Of a stretch of 40,324 nt of DNA, positions 20,760-29,509 are shown piece after piece. Source of the stretch: a virus. Made by a program: the position numbers and the translations under genes. Under the pieces are notes generated by a model that was not told the DNA's origin, searched no databases, and saw nothing but the letters and a program-made list of their open reading frames with translations. Numbering within the stretch: the first letter of the stretch is position 1; each line of letters starts with the position of its first letter. Location: IMG/VR virus record IMGVR_UViG_3300017989_000211, positions 1 through 40,324 of that record; one strand, written 5' to 3'.

Positions 20760-22061
20760 ATGAGGACAGTCGACAGTCGACGGTCGACGGTTGACGGCGG
20801 ACGGGCAGGGCGCGCCGCGCCCTTCGACTCCGGTCAGGGACGCGGAGGAGAGAACGGCCAATCCGCAATCCGCAACCCGCAATCCGCAATGCTCAACGAC
20901 GAACCCGCCGGCGATCTCCACCAGGTGGACCTTACGCTCTCCCTGCCGGAGTTTGAGTCCGGACCGCTGCCGGACCTGCTCGAGGTCTTCCGCCTGGGCG
21001 AGGTCGTGCCGCTGACCAGCGGAGGGACGATCGTCGCGGACCAGACCCTGTTCGACGCCTGGATCCGCGCGCGCGACGAGGAGCTCGCACGCGGCAGAAA
21101 GCTGCCCGTGGACTACGAGCACCAGACCCGCGCCGTGCCCCCGCTTCGCGCGCCGGCGGCCGCTTGGATCGACCGCCTCGACCAGCAGGGAGACGCGCTG
21201 CTGGCCCACGTGGAGACCTGGACCGACATGGGCGCAGCCGACGTGCGAAACAAGCGCTACCGCTACATCTCGCCGTCGGGCCGGGTCCTGGCCGCGACCG
21301 ATCCCAAAACGAAAAAGGAGTACCCCGCCAGGCTCGATCACCTGGCGCTGACCAACACGCCGGGGCGGACGGTCAACCCGTCTCTCTGGCTCAAATCCAA
21401 CCAGGCCGAGGGCATCGGCCGAATCGAGGAGGAGGACGAGATGGATTGGAAAAAGAAGCTCGCCTCGGTCCTGAAGCTCAAGGCCGAGGCAACCGACGAG
21501 GACGTGCTGGAGGCCGTGAAGCTCAAGGTCGCGCTCGCCGACAAGGCGGTCGCCGATCTGAAGCTGACCGACCCGGGGCCCGAGGACCTGGAGGCCGCGA
21601 TCGAGAAGCTCTCCGAGCCGCCCGCCGTGGATCTCAAGCAGGTTCTGCCCCTGCTGGACCTGGATCCGGAAAAGGCGGTCACCGACGATGCGACCGGCGC
21701 GATCATCCGGCTCAAGGCCGGGCCCGACGGGAGCGACATGGCCGCGAGGCTCAAGGCCCTGGAGGACGAGACCACGTCGAACAAGGTCGCCTCCGAGCTG
21801 GACAAACACCAGCGTCGGGGCGCGATCAGCGCCAAGCAGCGCGATCAGTACGCGGTCATGCTCAAGGCCAACTTCAAAGCCGCGTCCGAGGCCATGGACG
21901 ATTTGCCCAAGGGCATCTTCCCGGCCGAGGGCGTGTCCCTCGGCGGCGACGAGCCAGCCGCAGGCGGGGAAACAGCGCCGGAAGTCAAGCTGAAGATGGA
22001 CGCCAAGCTGCCCCTGAGCGCGGACGAGCAAAAAATCTACGACGGACTCGCCAAGAGCTGA
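20760..22061 (+). CDS. I: Head maturation protease with scaffold region (Mu gpI-like)
   Basis: A 433-residue protein. The first 43 residues (from ATG 20760) are entirely repeat-encoded; ATG 20889 (MLNDEPAGDL) is likely the ancestral start and sits at the edge of the heptamer array. The protease domain follows, with LPVDYEHQT and its presumed catalytic His, RNKRYRYISPSG and LDHLALTNTPGR, the Mu I-type peptidase signatures. The C-terminal half is charged and helical, as in scaffolds, and has its own start at 21441. It cuts scaffold and possibly itself during capsid assembly. Confidence 0.85.
   Translation: MRTVDSRRSTVDGGRAGRAAPFDSGQGRGGENGQSAIRNPQSAMLNDEPAGDLHQVDLTLSLPEFESGPLPDLLEVFRLGEVVPLTSGGTIVADQTLFDAWIRARDEELARGRKLPVDYEHQTRAVPPLRAPAAAWIDRLDQQGDALLAHVETWTDMGAADVRNKRYRYISPSGRVLAATDPKTKKEYPARLDHLALTNTPGRTVNPSLWLKSNQAEGIGRIEEEDEMDWKKKLASVLKLKAEATDEDVLEAVKLKVALADKAVADLKLTDPGPEDLEAAIEKLSEPPAVDLKQVLPLLDLDPEKAVTDDATGAIIRLKAGPDGSDMAARLKALEDETTSNKVASELDKHQRRGAISAKQRDQYAVMLKANFKAASEAMDDLPKGIFPAEGVSLGGDEPAAGGETAPEVKLKMDAKLPLSADEQKIYDGLAKS
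20762..20886 (+). repeat. Composite array at the protease start: GTCGACG heptamers, CCTTCGA element, CAATCCG heptamers
   Basis: Six GTCGACA/G-type units (20762-20803), an element with ccgcg/cgcgg arms (20815-20845), and four caatccg-type units (20859-20886). ATG 20889 follows immediately. Confidence 0.8.
21441..22061 (+). CDS. Z: Nested scaffold protein (Mu gpZ-like) within the protease gene
   Basis: ATG 21441 is in frame with the protease and preceded by GAGGAGGAGG (21425-21434). The 206-residue product starts MDWKKKLASVLKLKAEATDE and is helical and highly charged, the form of a capsid scaffold. In Mu the scaffold Z is made the same way from within gene I. Expression from this start is inferred from the ribosome site. 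Confidence 0.65.
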   Translation: MDWKKKLASVLKLKAEATDEDVLEAVKLKVALADKAVADLKLTDPGPEDLEAAIEKLSEPPAVDLKQVLPLLDLDPEKAVTDDATGAIIRLKAGPDGSDMAARLKALEDETTSNKVASELDKHQRRGAISAKQRDQYAVMLKANFKAASEAMDDLPKGIFPAEGVSLGGDEPAAGGETAPEVKLKMDAKLPLSADEQKIYDGLAKS

Positions 22062-22087
22062 GCCCGGTCGGACAGGAGGATTAAATC

Positions 22088-22828
22088 ATGGCGATTACCG
22101 AAGATAGGAACACGGAGTGGACCGGCGGGGAGCTGGCGCACCAGCCCCTCGCCGCCTCCACCAAGGTATACGGGGGCGGCATGGCGCAGCTCGTAAGCGG
22201 GTATGCCAAGCCCGCCCTCGCAACCCAGGCCGGGCCGATCGTCGGCGCGTTCGACGAGCAGGTGGACAACTCCAGCGGGGCCGCCGCCGACGAGTACGTC
22301 CACATCAAAACCCGCATGCCGCTGAAGTGGGCCAACTCCGAGACCTCGGCGGTTACCCAGGCGTACGTGGGCAAGCCCTGCTACTGCGAGGACGACCAGA
22401 CCGTTTGCATCGACGCGTCCAAGCCCTTCGCGGGCATCGTGGAGCGCGTCGAATCCGACGGCGTCTGGGTGTTTATGTCCATCGACCTCATGCCCACCGG
22501 CGCGGCCGTGGGCGCGGGCTCGTGGGCGACCACGCAGACCCTGCTCGCCGCGACGGCCCTGGTATTCAACGTCAACCAAAAATACTACCCGGTCGCCGGG
22601 TCCGGCGGCGCGGTCACGCTGATCAGCGATTTTCCGGACGGGTCCCACGCCGGGCAGGAGATCGTGCTGGTGGGCACGCACGACGCCAACACGGTCGAGG
22701 TCACGACCGGAATCAATACCAAAACCGAGGGCGGCGCGAGCATTACCCTGGCCGCCGATTCGTACCTGCCTTTCGTGTGGAACGGATCGGACTGGGTGCA
22801 AAGCGGGCCGGCCATTCACAGCGCTTAA
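22088..22828 (+). CDS. Head decoration protein (DUF2190-like)
   Basis: A 246-residue, beta-rich protein with a hydrophilic N-terminus (GGELAHQPLAASTKVYGGGM) and SGYAKPALATQAGPIVGAFDEQVD, similar to the small cement proteins (DUF2190 type) next to capsid genes in transposable phages. The C-terminal 110 residues form an extra strand-rich domain (FPDGSHAGQEIVLVGTHDAN), possibly exposed on the capsid. GGAGG lies at 22076-22080. Confidence 0.65.
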   Translation: MAITEDRNTEWTGGELAHQPLAASTKVYGGGMAQLVSGYAKPALATQAGPIVGAFDEQVDNSSGAAADEYVHIKTRMPLKWANSETSAVTQAYVGKPCYCEDDQTVCIDASKPFAGIVERVESDGVWVFMSIDLMPTGAAVGAGSWATTQTLLAATALVFNVNQKYYPVAGSGGAVTLISDFPDGSHAGQEIVLVGTHDANTVEVTTGINTKTEGGASITLAADSYLPFVWNGSDWVQSGPAIHSA

Positions 22829-22837
22829 ACCATTGAC

Positions 22838-22863
22838 GCGGGCGAGGCATGCCTCGCCCCTAC
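22838..22863 (-). repeat. Palindrome with GAGGCATGCCTC core
   Basis: gcgggcgaggcatgcctcgcccctac; the GTAG head is on the minus strand. The next ribosome site (GGGAGGAG) follows it directly. Confidence 0.75.
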
Positions 22864-22876
22864 GGGAGGAGAAACG

Positions 22877-24319
22877 ATGAGAAGCAAAATCAAAACCGCG
22901 CTCGCGGTCCTGGGCATCTTGGTCCTGGCCGCGGCCCTGTTCGGAGGCGTTATGACCTCCAAGGACCTCGAGGAGTTCCTTACGGCGGTGCGCATCGGCG
23001 ACGACCTCAAATTTTATTTAGGCGCCGGCAACGACGCCTCCATGGAGTACGACGCGGACGGCACGGGCCGGACCCTGTTCGACGCGGCCGCCGGATCCGG
23101 ATTCAACATCACGACCGGCAACCTTTACGTGGGCAACGACACGCCGGACCAGACCATCGACGGAGAGGACGCCTACGTCGAGGGCGTCCTGGAAAACGAC
23201 GGCGGCATCTACGCCGACGGAGGCATCAGCCTCGGAACCGCCATGGCGGTCCCCGACGACACCCTGGTGATTTACGGCGACGACAACGACGTGAGCTTCG
23301 CCTACGACGAGGCGACCCATGACCGCGCCGCCATGACATTCGCCTCGGCGACCAGCGGCCTGGGCATTTTTTCCGGCAATCTATTTGTCGGCGACGAAAC
23401 GCCGGACCAGACCATCGACGGCGAGGACGCCTACGTGGAGGGCCTGGTCGAGATCGACGGCGTGATCTACTCCGACGGCGGGGCCCTGGTGCCCGACGAC
23501 ATCTCGATTACATTCGGCTCCGATTCGGACGTGACCGCGCAGTTCGACGAGGACGGCAACGACGAGCTGCAGATCACCGGCAACGTGGGCATCGACAACG
23601 ACCTGATCTGCCGCGAGGACGTGAACCTCGGCGGCGTGGACCACCAGGACACAATCAAGCTGTTCACCCGCGCGACCACGCGCAACGAGGCCGACTCCAG
23701 CGACTTTATGGACCTGGATTTTACCAGCGAGGACATCGGAGAGCTGCTGCGGATCGCGGCCGGGATCGACGACGACGGCGCTCGCGGACAGTTCCAGGCC
23801 GCGCAGTTCGCGGCCCAGGCCAAGGTGGACATGAACAAGGGCTCCGATTCGCTTCGGGGCTCGGAACTCAAGGCCACCTGCGGGACCGGCGAGGGCGCCG
23901 AGTGCGACGAGATCATGGGGGCCCTGAGCTGGGCCGTTCTCAAGGGCAGCGTCGCGGCGACCGCGGACGCGGCCTACGGGCTCAAGGCCGAGTTGGCCGG
24001 AAGCGGCGGGGGGACCTACACCTACACGACCGGGGCGGCGCTCTACGGATACGTCTCCAGCGCGGGGACGACAACAGACGGCGCGGTGCTCAAGCTCGAA
24101 TCCACGGTGGACGAGGATCTGCCGTTCATCAATTTCGACGGCGCGGCCGCCGCCGATAACTCTAAAAACGTCAGCACGGCCCAGGGCGACGGAACCGCCG
24201 AGTGTCCGCTCAAGTCCGACGGCGACCCGGCGGGGTGGGAGTTCGCGAAGATGATCAAGGTTCGCCTCGACGGCGACGCGGACTACTGGATCCCGATCTA
24301 CACCTACGACCCGAATTAA
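22877..24319 (+). CDS. Large acidic repeat-bearing protein in the head module, signal-anchored
   Basis: A 480-residue protein not expected in the Mu gene order. Residues 5-25 form a hydrophobic signal or anchor, unusual for a capsid protein. Two copies of a module GNLYVGNDTPDQTIDGEDAY and GNLFVGDETPDQTIDGEDAY begin about 86 residues apart, and other short copies (ITFGSDSD, IYGDDNDVS) suggest stacked beta repeats like those of fibres. The C-terminal part (290-480) is a beta-rich domain with WIPIYTYD at the end. It could be a capsid fibre or host-derived surface fibre. GGAGGAG precedes ATG 22877. Confidence 0.55.
   Translation: MRSKIKTALAVLGILVLAAALFGGVMTSKDLEEFLTAVRIGDDLKFYLGAGNDASMEYDADGTGRTLFDAAAGSGFNITTGNLYVGNDTPDQTIDGEDAYVEGVLENDGGIYADGGISLGTAMAVPDDTLVIYGDDNDVSFAYDEATHDRAAMTFASATSGLGIFSGNLFVGDETPDQTIDGEDAYVEGLVEIDGVIYSDGGALVPDDISITFGSDSDVTAQFDEDGNDELQITGNVGIDNDLICREDVNLGGVDHQDTIKLFTRATTRNEADSSDFMDLDFTSEDIGELLRIAAGIDDDGARGQFQAAQFAAQAKVDMNKGSDSLRGSELKATCGTGEGAECDEIMGALSWAVLKGSVAATADAAYGLKAELAGSGGGTYTYTTGAALYGYVSSAGTTTDGAVLKLESTVDEDLPFINFDGAAAADNSKNVSTAQGDGTAECPLKSDGDPAGWEFAKMIKVRLDGDADYWIPIYTYDPN
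23141..23444 (+). repeat. Internal duplication, 258-bp period
   Basis: Near-identical 46-base blocks at 23141-23186 and 23399-23444 (start acgccggaccagacc), inside the 22877 gene. Confidence 0.75.
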
Positions 24320-24389
24320 AGGCGAGGTAACAGGGGCTCGGCCGCGAGGGCCGCGCCCGAACGATAACCACGAAGTGGAGGGTTGAAAC

Positions 24390-25298
24390 ATGATTCAGGG
24401 AGCAGCGGAGCTCGGCGACCTTGGACTGCGCCTCAGGTCGATCTACGAGGCCGAGAAATCCAAGTACGAGCCAAGATACAAAAAGTTCGCCCTGGTCCTG
24501 CCAAGCGACCAGGAGACCGAAAACTACGCGTGGCTCGACGATGTCGAGGGCGTGCGGGAGTTCGTCGGCGAGAGGGTTTTCGAGACCCTGCGCATGACCA
24601 CGTGGGCAGTTAAAAACAAAAAGTGGGAGCGCTCGGTCGGGATCAAGTGGGAGGATCTCCGGTTCGACCGCCTCGGCCAGGTTAAGGTGCGCATCCAGCG
24701 CATGGCTTCCCTGGGCGCGAAGCACAAGGACAAGCTGTTCTACAACACGCTTTGGAGCGGGTTCTCCGCGTCGTGCTACGACGGGCAGTATTTTTTCGAC
24801 ACCGATCACCCCTACGACGGCGGGACCTGGTCCAACCTGATCACCTACGCTCTTTCCGCCGACGCCTTCGGGCTTGCCCTTCAACGGATGATGGAGGTCA
24901 TGACCTACGGCGGCGAGCCCTACGACGCGGACCGCACGCAACTGGTGTTGCACGTGGGCCCCTCCAACATGAAGGCCGCCATGGACATCCTCCAAAAAGA
25001 CCGTCTCGCCAACGGCGAGGACAACGTCTGGAAGGGGCGCGCGGAGTTGGACGTGAATCCCCGCATCACCGACTCGAAGTGGACTCTCGAGGACGTCTCC
25101 GACTCGGTCCTGCGCGCGGTTGTCGTGCAGGAGGTGGACATTCAGGAGCCGGAGTTCCTTTTCATCGACGACCCCAAGAGCCCGGACAAGTTCACCAAGG
25201 ACGCGGTGCTGGCCGGGTGCAAATACATGCACAACGCCGGCCTGCTCTTCCCGCAGGCGGCGGTGGGCAGCACCGGCGCGGACGCCTGGCCGTCCTGA
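24390..25298 (+). CDS. T: Major capsid protein (Mu gpT-like)
   Basis: A 302-residue major head subunit of the Mu gpT family (HK97 fold). Supporting stretches are YAWLDDVEGVREFVGER, FETLRMTTWAVKNKKWERSV, DGQYFFDTDHP and the C-terminal PEFLFIDDPKSPDKFTKDAV. No N-terminal propeptide of large size is seen, as in Mu. GGAGGG lies before ATG 24390. The 70-base gap upstream has a small GC-rich hairpin (ggctcggccgcgagggccgc) that may space capsid expression. Confidence 0.92.
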   Translation: MIQGAAELGDLGLRLRSIYEAEKSKYEPRYKKFALVLPSDQETENYAWLDDVEGVREFVGERVFETLRMTTWAVKNKKWERSVGIKWEDLRFDRLGQVKVRIQRMASLGAKHKDKLFYNTLWSGFSASCYDGQYFFDTDHPYDGGTWSNLITYALSADAFGLALQRMMEVMTYGGEPYDADRTQLVLHVGPSNMKAAMDILQKDRLANGEDNVWKGRAELDVNPRITDSKWTLEDVSDSVLRAVVVQEVDIQEPEFLFIDDPKSPDKFTKDAVLAGCKYMHNAGLLFPQAAVGSTGADAWPS

Positions 25299-25366
25299 CC
25301 GAATTGAACCACGCGGCGCGGGCCCGGTCCACCGGGCCGGGCCCGGCCGAATCGGAGGAGGAATAA

Positions 25367-25558
25367 ATGAGCAAGTTCAGAGTGATCGTCAAGCGCGAAA
25401 AGGGCCTGCATCGCGGCGGGCATTTTTTCGAGGGCGACAAGGTCTACGACGCGGGCCGCTTCAACGCAGAGCAACTCAAGCAGATCCGCGCCGAGCCCCT
25501 GTTCCACGTCGAGGACGTGGCGGATAAGCCCGAGCCCGAGCCCAAGGGCAAAAAGTAA
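25367..25558 (+). CDS. Mu gp35-like small protein
   Basis: A 63-residue protein (FRVIVKREKGLHRGGHFF, then AEQLKQIRAEPLFHVEDV), matching the short Mu gp35/FluMu N-terminal-type fold found after the capsid gene. Function unknown. GGAGGAGG precedes ATG 25367. The gap after the capsid gene has a strong GC hairpin (cgggcccgg/ccgggcccg) without T run. Confidence 0.7.
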   Translation: MSKFRVIVKREKGLHRGGHFFEGDKVYDAGRFNAEQLKQIRAEPLFHVEDVADKPEPEPKGKK

Positions 25559-25566
25559 CGTGATCT

Positions 25567-25594
25567 GTGGGGGCGAGGCATGCCTCGCCCCTGC
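25567..25594. repeat. Palindrome with GAGGCATGCCTC core
   Basis: gtgggggcgaggcatgcctcgcccctgc: head altered to GTGG/GCAG. Eight bases after the stop at 25556-25558. Confidence 0.75.
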
Positions 25595-25605
25595 GTGAGG
25601 CGCAA

Positions 25606-26034
25606 ATGGCTTACATCGACGAGACCGACCTGCTCACGCGAATGACCGAGACCGAGTTGGTCCAGTGCACAAACGACGACGGAACAGGCGACGTGGACGC
25701 CGACGTGCTCGCCGGGATCCTGACCGAGACCGACGCGCTCGTGGACAGCTACGTGGGCGTGCGCCACGGCGTGCCCATCGAGTCGCCGTCGAACCTGACC
25801 AAGGACATCGCCAAGTCCATCGCGGTCTACAAGCTGCTCTCCCGGCGCGGGCTCGCGCCCGAGCACGTGGAGAAAAACTACGACGACGCAATCAGGCTCC
25901 TGCGCCGCATCGGAGAGGGCAAGGCCGCATTTTCCGACGCGGCCCTGCTCCAGCCCCACGGCTCCCGCGTCACCGGCGTGCGCACCGAGGCCAAGCCCCG
26001 CGTGTTCAACGACGACGATATGGAGGGGTTCTGA
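25606..26034 (+). CDS. Mu gp36-like tail/head connector protein (DUF1320)
   Basis: A 142-residue DUF1320 protein: start MAYIDETDLLTRMTETELVQ, then ALVDSYVGVRHGVPIESPSN and DIAKSIAVYKLL, the family hallmarks. These proteins act at the head-tail junction in Mu-like phages. The start ATG 25606 follows a weak GTGAGG. The end overlaps the next gene by one base. Confidence 0.88.
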   Translation: MAYIDETDLLTRMTETELVQCTNDDGTGDVDADVLAGILTETDALVDSYVGVRHGVPIESPSNLTKDIAKSIAVYKLLSRRGLAPEHVEKNYDDAIRLLRRIGEGKAAFSDAALLQPHGSRVTGVRTEAKPRVFNDDDMEGF

Positions 26035-26597
26035 TGCCCGGTCCGATGCAGTTCGACTCGCGTTTCACCCTCGATGACCGCGCGTTTACCCGCGCGGTGC
26101 GCGGCGCGATCGCGAGGGGCCGCGACGAGCGGCCCGCGCTGGAGGCGATCGGCGAGTTGGGCCGAACCTCGATCGCACAAAACTTCGCCGAGCAGGGCCG
26201 TCCCGACGCGTGGAAGCCGCTGTCGGCCGCCACGCTCTACGAGCGCATCGGCGGCTCGCGCGGGCTGACCAAGGGCGCGCCCGGCAGGCCCGGAACGCGC
26301 AGGCTCACCAAGCGGGCCGAGCGGGGCCTGGCCGGCATGAAAATCCTGATCCGCACCGGACGGCTGCTGCGCTCGATCGCCTGGAAGATCGTCGGCCACG
26401 GCGTGGACATCGGCACGAACCTGATCTACGCGCGCATCCTGTCTCTGGGCGGAATGGCCGGGCGCGGGCGCAAGGTGAAGATCCCGGCGCGGCCCTACGC
26501 AATGTGGCAGGAATCCGACAAGCGCGAGATCCGCAGAATCCTGACCGAGCACTTTCTCGGCAAGGGCCTGTTCGACCTGGGAGGGATCCGGCTGTGA
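26034..26597 (+). CDS. G: Virion morphogenesis protein (Mu gpG-like)
   Basis: A 187-residue gpG/tail-completion family protein. Typical pieces are RTSIAQNFAEQGRPDAWKPL, KILIRTGRLLRSIAW and NLIYARILSLGG, then IPARPYAMW. It helps join tail and head. ATG 26034 overlaps the preceding stop; GGAGG at 26022-26026. Confidence 0.88.
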   Translation: MPGPMQFDSRFTLDDRAFTRAVRGAIARGRDERPALEAIGELGRTSIAQNFAEQGRPDAWKPLSAATLYERIGGSRGLTKGAPGRPGTRRLTKRAERGLAGMKILIRTGRLLRSIAWKIVGHGVDIGTNLIYARILSLGGMAGRGRKVKIPARPYAMWQESDKREIRRILTEHFLGKGLFDLGGIRL

Positions 26598-26612
26598 TGA
26601 CGGATGTTAGCC

Positions 26613-26640
26613 GTAGGGGCGTATGGCCATACGCCCCTAC
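26613..26640. repeat. Perfect 28-bp palindrome, GTAG head at both ends
   Basis: gtaggggcgtatgg and its exact complement. Lies 15 bases after the gpG stop. Confidence 0.85.
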
Positions 26641-26659
26641 ATCGCGAGGACATTAACAG

Positions 26660-27277
26660 ATGACCCTGCGCGGAATCAAATACGTCGACGACGGCGAGTC
26701 CGCCGGAGTGCTGGAAATCCAGGACGCGATCACGGCGCGGCTGGCCTCGCAGATCGGCTACCTCAAGACCTGCCGCGACTACCAGGGCGATTTCAATTCG
26801 ATCCTGGAAGACGAGTCGGTGCGCGCACGCGCGATCCCGCTATTCCCGGCGGCCCTGGTGATTTGGACCGGCGAGACGCCCGAGCCGCTGAGCTCCACAC
26901 GGATCAAGATGCGCCGCACGTTCGAGATTTTGACAGGCGTGAAAAACCTGCGCGGCGAGCGCGAGACCCGCGCGGGCACCGATTCCGAAAAGGGCGCCTA
27001 CGAGCTGTGCCGCGACGTGCGAAACGCGCTGTTCAAACAGGAGCTCGGACTGGACATGGACCCGATCCGCATCGAGGGGACGTACTCGGTGCTGCCGCCG
27101 ACCGCGCAGGGCGCGGGCCTGGCGATCTACTCGGTTCGCGTCTCCACGGCGGTCGTCGTCGGGCAGCCCACGCCGGCGGGCATCGAAATCATGACCGGCA
27201 TCGACACCAAACACTTCCCTCCGGACGGGCCGGGCGACGCGGATGATCCGGACTCCGAGGGAAAGATCGACTTTTAA
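26660..27277 (+). CDS. Mu gp37-like tail protein (DUF1834)
   Basis: A 205-residue DUF1834 protein: an N-terminal helix (VLEIQDAITARLASQIGYLK), then PAALVIWTGETPEP and TFEILTGVKNLRGE, then a C-terminal beta region. In Mu-like phages it lies before the sheath gene and is a probable tail-terminator type protein. The C-terminus has a longer acidic tail than usual. Confidence 0.85.
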   Translation: MTLRGIKYVDDGESAGVLEIQDAITARLASQIGYLKTCRDYQGDFNSILEDESVRARAIPLFPAALVIWTGETPEPLSSTRIKMRRTFEILTGVKNLRGERETRAGTDSEKGAYELCRDVRNALFKQELGLDMDPIRIEGTYSVLPPTAQGAGLAIYSVRVSTAVVVGQPTPAGIEIMTGIDTKHFPPDGPGDADDPDSEGKIDF

Positions 27278-27288
27278 CGGGAGGAGTC

Positions 27289-27663
27289 ATGAGACAGAAG
27301 CGAAACAACGCCGTCTACATCAGAAGCGCGCGCCCGCAGGCGCTCTGCCCGCACCCGACCAAGCCGCGCGACCGGCTGGCCTCGGCCGACGGGCCGGGGA
27401 GGCCCGAATCCCTGTACCCGGCGGGTTCGTGGTCAAAGGCCCAGTGGGGCTCGTTCGTCAAGCGCCTGTGGCGCTCCGGCGACATCGAGGCGTACGGCAT
27501 GCCCGCCCACGCGGACCTGGTCGAGGCGGGCCTGAACGACAAGGACGCCGGCAGGCGGGAAAAGGCCAGGGCCCGGCTGAGCGAGGCCAAGAAAAAGATG
27601 TACGCCGGGAAGCTCGTCCCCAGGCCCAGACCCGAGCCCAAGGGCCCGGAGAAAAAGGAGTAA
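27289..27663 (+). CDS. Small basic protein before the sheath (gp38-like position)
   Basis: A 124-residue protein. The first 70 residues contain LCPHPTKPRDRLASADG and YPAGSWSKAQWGSFVKRLWR; the C-terminus is lysine/arginine/proline rich. Mu gp38 (DUF2635) is at the same place but is shorter; similarity is only partial. GGAGG precedes ATG 27289. Confidence 0.55.
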   Translation: MRQKRNNAVYIRSARPQALCPHPTKPRDRLASADGPGRPESLYPAGSWSKAQWGSFVKRLWRSGDIEAYGMPAHADLVEAGLNDKDAGRREKARARLSEAKKKMYAGKLVPRPRPEPKGPEKKE

Positions 27664-27666
27664 GCC

Positions 27667-29115
27667 ATGTCAGACGTAGTTTTCAGAGAAATGGATGAGA
27701 CCTCGCGCGTGCCGGCGGTCCGTCTGGAAGTCGATTTCACCAGGGCGGCCACCCCTCCCGAGGAGCGGTACAAGGCGCTGGTCGTCGGGCAGATGCTCGC
27801 GGCCGGCTCGGCGACCGAGGGCGACGTGGACCTGGTCGACGACGACGACAAGCCCGACGCGCTCTACGGTTCGGGCTCGCCCCTGGCGTTGGCGCTCAAG
27901 GCGTACCGCAAGGTCTACAAGGGCTCGGAGCTCTACGGCCTGCCCCTGGACGACGCGGCCGCCGGGGTGCAGGCGACCGGCAACATCCTGTTCGCGGGAA
28001 CCGCCACGGCCACGCACACCCTGACCGTGCGCGTCAACGATCAGAAGATCCAGGTGCGCGTGGATTCGGGCGACGCGGCCGCCGACGTGGCCACGGCCGT
28101 GGTCGCGGCCTCCACCACGGCGCTTATGGGCGACCTGGAGGTCACCACGGCGGTCAACGGCGTGACCGCCGAGCAGGTGGACATCACCGCAAAAAACGAC
28201 GGGCCGCACGGCAACTTCATCCTGATCCGCTGCGAGTACTCGCTGGCCGGCGCGGGCATCACCGACACGGTGACCGCGCTTTCCGCCGGGGCGACCGAGC
28301 CGGACATCGACGACGTGAACGAACAGTACCTCGAGGACGACTACGACCAGATCGTGCCGTGCATGTACGCGGACACCAACCTGGACGAGGGCCTGCACAC
28401 CGACCTGGCCGTGCTCCAGGGGCCCATGACGCAGAACCCGGCGCTCGGGTTCTCGTGCTCGCCGGACACCTACGCCAACAGCGCCACGCTGAGCGCGGAC
28501 GTGAACAGCCCCTATGTGCTGATCGGCTGGTCCGAGAAGTTCCCGGTCGCGCCCTACAAGGTCGCGGCCATGATCGCGGCGGCCGAGGCCAGGCACTGCC
28601 AGAGCCAGCCCAACGCGCCGCTTGACGGCGTGGAGCTGCCCGGCGTGCCGCCGCCGTTCGACGAGAAGGACTACCCGAGCCACGAACAGCTCAACAACTG
28701 CCTGTACAACGGGCTGACCCCGCTGCACGTGGACAAGGCGGGAACCGTGCGCATCACGCGCGACATCGTCTCCTACCAGACCAACGCGCAGTCGGTCGCC
28801 GACGGCCGCTACCTGGACAGGGGTCCGATCCGCGCCATGTGGCACGTCCGCCGGTACATCGTCGCGCACCTGACCTCGGTGTATTCGGACCCGAAGGACC
28901 GGCTGATCGACAATACGAAGCTGCGCGCGATCGAGGCCCTGGTGGTCGGCGACCTGTACGTGCTCGAGGTCAAGAGCATCGTGCGCAACGTGGACGATTA
29001 CAAGGACCTGGTCAAGGCCGAGGAGTCCGAAACCGAGGGCCGCGTGGTGATCTCCATCCCCACCGACATCGTGCCCGGACTGCACCAGCTCTTCGGCCAG
29101 GTTCAAAAGCAGTAA
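27667..29115 (+). CDS. L: Contractile tail sheath protein (Mu gpL-like)
   Basis: A 482-residue sheath subunit. N-terminus SRVPAVRLEVDFTRA and ALVVGQMLAAGSATEG, an inserted beta domain (about 95-215), and the C-terminal sheath fold with LIDNTKLRAIEALVVGDLYVL and VVISIPTDIVPGLHQLF, as in Mu gpL. The sheath contracts to drive the tube. AAGGAG precedes ATG 27667. Confidence 0.92.
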   Translation: MSDVVFREMDETSRVPAVRLEVDFTRAATPPEERYKALVVGQMLAAGSATEGDVDLVDDDDKPDALYGSGSPLALALKAYRKVYKGSELYGLPLDDAAAGVQATGNILFAGTATATHTLTVRVNDQKIQVRVDSGDAAADVATAVVAASTTALMGDLEVTTAVNGVTAEQVDITAKNDGPHGNFILIRCEYSLAGAGITDTVTALSAGATEPDIDDVNEQYLEDDYDQIVPCMYADTNLDEGLHTDLAVLQGPMTQNPALGFSCSPDTYANSATLSADVNSPYVLIGWSEKFPVAPYKVAAMIAAAEARHCQSQPNAPLDGVELPGVPPPFDEKDYPSHEQLNNCLYNGLTPLHVDKAGTVRITRDIVSYQTNAQSVADGRYLDRGPIRAMWHVRRYIVAHLTSVYSDPKDRLIDNTKLRAIEALVVGDLYVLEVKSIVRNVDDYKDLVKAEESETEGRVVISIPTDIVPGLHQLFGQVQKQ

Positions 29116-29125
29116 GGAGGCTGAC

Positions 29126-29500
29126 ATGGCTGACTTTGAAGGACCGGCGTACATCGAGATCGAGGGCATTCCCTTCGACACCGAGACCTGCTCGGCCGAT
29201 CAGACCGGCGGTTTCAAATCCGTGCCCACGGCCAATCCGGCGGGCCAGGTTCGCGGCGGCGTGGAGACCGCCGAGATGTGGCAGGTGAGCTGCACCGTGG
29301 TCCTGCCCAAGGGCGTGTGGGTGGACTTCGGCAAATTGCGCGGCGCGACCGTGGTCATGCAGCCGGTCTCCACCGGAGGGACCTCGGTCGTCTTCGCCGA
29401 CGGCAACGGCCACGATCACAAGTACGCCACCACGCAGGACGGCCACTCCACGCACAGCGTGATCTTCGACTGCAAGCCGCCCAAGCCCCTGGGCTCGTAG
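29126..29500 (+). CDS. M: Tail tube protein (Mu gpM-like)
   Basis: A 124-residue tube protein, small and beta-rich: a start like YIEIEGIPFDTETCSADQTG and the centre ETAEMWQVSCTVVLP, then a C-terminal HKYATTQDGHSTHSVIFDC. It forms the inner channel. AAGGAGG precedes ATG 29126; it follows the sheath as expected. Confidence 0.85.
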   Translation: MADFEGPAYIEIEGIPFDTETCSADQTGGFKSVPTANPAGQVRGGVETAEMWQVSCTVVLPKGVWVDFGKLRGATVVMQPVSTGGTSVVFADGNGHDHKYATTQDGHSTHSVIFDCKPPKPLGS

Positions 29501-29509
29501 GAGGCGGTT

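Noticed and set aside
27670-29181. 503-codon antisense frame over the sheath gene
   Set aside because: Shadow of a well-supported sheath gene; V/G/R/H-rich composition typical of antisense GC-rich frames.
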